DNA of 64,000 nt from Ascaphus truei (Eukaryota; Chordata; Amphibia; Anura; Ascaphidae), in contig CM071568.1 in assembly GCA_036426205.1 (NCBI GenBank), positions 36,898,980 through 36,962,979 of the forward strand, written 5' to 3'. The notes under the pieces were generated by a model that worked only from the letters and a program-made list of their open reading frames with translations, had not been told where the DNA came from and made no database searches. This document shows positions 62,695 to 64,000 of the stretch, piece after piece (position 1 is the first letter of the stretch; each line of letters opens with the position of its first letter). The position numbers and the translations under genes are program-made.

Positions 62695-63320
62695 TATCTC
62701 TGACTTGTCCTTGCCAAAAATTATCAGAGTTACAATTAAACTGGTCTGGAAGATTAAAAATTATTATTGGGATTATTTTTCATTTTCACAGTAATATCAA
62801 TACTGTTAACTGCTGCTATATATATTTCAGTTAATATACTGTACAACAATCACAGTAACATGAGGGCCAGAGGCAGAGAACACTTTAATGAAAGTCTAGT
62901 CATTCACAGCTGGCTGGTTATTTATTAATGCCTGCCTGGTTGTTGTTTAATGGTTTAGCTGGGTTCCACATTTCTTACGTAAATAACAAGGTATAATCTT
63001 ATACTAGTGTAACTAAGCATTAAAGAAGCACTCTTCATCATTTGCCAATAGTGCACAAATAGAGAATTATGATAGAAAATAAAGCTACAATACAGCACTA
63101 GATATTATCCCTGACTGTCCTTGTCAAAAATTGTCAGAGTCATTATTAAACAGTTCTGGGAGCTTAATAATTATTCTTGTGATTAATTATTATAGTAATA
63201 TCAATACCAATAATAAATGCTGCTATATATTCCAGTTAATATACTACAATCACAGTAACATATTCAGCATGAGGGACAGAGCCCAGAGCCCACTTCACTG
63301 AAAGCCCATTCAATCTCAGC
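62695..63320 (+). repeat. Diverged direct duplication, period about 410 bp
   Basis: 62695-62910 and 63105-63320 share, in order, 'ttgtccttg.caaaaatt', 'atatcaata', 'ctgctatatat', 'cagttaatatact', 'caatcacagtaaca' and 'gaaag.c'. Many substitutions indicate an old event. Unit function is unknown. Confidence 0.65.
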
Positions 63321-64000
63321 AGGTTAATAATGCAAAAGCTATTATTAAGTAAAACATTATTTTATTTTTAAGGTATAGTAGTACACAAGTAACACACAGT
63401 CTAACCAATCCACAGCTAAACCCTGCAAAAACTGGCTTTAACTTGAGGCCGCTGCACTCTATTAATACTCCATGACTCCACCTCCTCATCCGTAGATTGC
63501 AGATAATGGTTCTTGGCTCGAACGACTAATCCGTTGCGCGGATTGTCAGTGATAGAAATAATTTTTTCGGAAAAGGCGAATTTTTTTGAGACTGATTCTT
63601 AGAAATCCGTGGAGCAAAGGAACCGACCTACCCAAATCCCCCCCAAATTTCCCCCAGCTCTAGCCAGCACTACTATATATAGGAAAACATATATTTATTT
63701 CTACATAAACATTTGTTTAATACCTTGCAAAATTCATACACTTTACACTTGCAAAATCTTTGAATTTGACTAACAGGCACTTTTTTCCCCTTTGCATCTT
63801 AATCATGTTAGTCAACGGATACATGTTTTGCAGACTTTATGAAAAATGTTAATGATAACATTTGTTTTGGTTTGTCATTAAATTTGACAGTGTAATGTCT
63901 TGCTCAAGGACATTTTGCTGATGAAACCAATACATTTCAAGGTCTCGTACAAAATCAGAATAACTGATTTAGGCTTTATTATTTCCTTTACTGATTTACA

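Overview
The window looks like vertebrate, most likely anuran amphibian, genomic DNA. Supporting signs are introns of several kb, GT-AG exons of a large CUB/Sushi receptor gene, and a dense nested repeat load: Ty3/gypsy elements, L2/CR1- and L1-like LINEs, a Tc1 copy, hAT and foldback MITEs, and a CORE-SINE. Species cannot be fixed from the sequence.

Host gene: the only host coding sequence I can support is three plus-strand exons (52933-53054, 59051-59154, 61493-61605). Together they encode one complete CUB domain of a CSMD-family protein, best matching CSMD3 from memory. The first exon starts in mid-codon and the last ends in mid-codon, so earlier and later exons lie outside the window. Everything from 1 to 52932 is therefore probably upstream intron, and nearly all other features are intronic repeats.

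Layout: 1-2536 is the 5' part of a minus-strand LTR retroelement running off the window edge (LTR 1661-2536). 2537-11500 is mixed intron sequence with palindromes, MITE remnants and a motif-rich TCAATGG repeat area. 11505-19910 is a minus-strand L2/CR1-like LINE split by a full-length Ty3/gypsy element of the Gmr1 type (12191-17922, 5-bp target duplication) and by an LTR-like block (about 17936-18803). 20800-26500 holds foldback elements and GC-rich LTR-like sequence. 26566-31416 is a complete minus-strand LTR element whose only coding content is a long coiled-coil ORF with no pol genes. 32300-35504 has an L2 3' end and a decayed Tc1 transposon. 36091-39147 has two foldback elements. 40780-44200 is a GC-rich block with a gag-like minus-strand zinc-finger ORF. 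45665-49717 holds three non-autonomous DNA transposons. 51300-64000 contains palindromic MITEs, the CSMD exons, an L1-like LINE tail and a CORE-SINE.

Most notable relationship: the pol-less coiled-coil element and the Gmr1-type element share a 17-nt sequence ending at the 3' LTR (polypurine tract region), tRNA-Leu-type primer binding sites with a 2-nt spacer, near-identical LTR ends and 5-bp target duplications. This suggests that the coiled-coil element is a non-autonomous partner mobilised by Gmr1-type machinery. The Gmr1-type element has integrase upstream of reverse transcriptase, and its gag contains a SCAN-like domain. Both are broken by stops and frameshifts; I describe the breaks but do not restore the genes.
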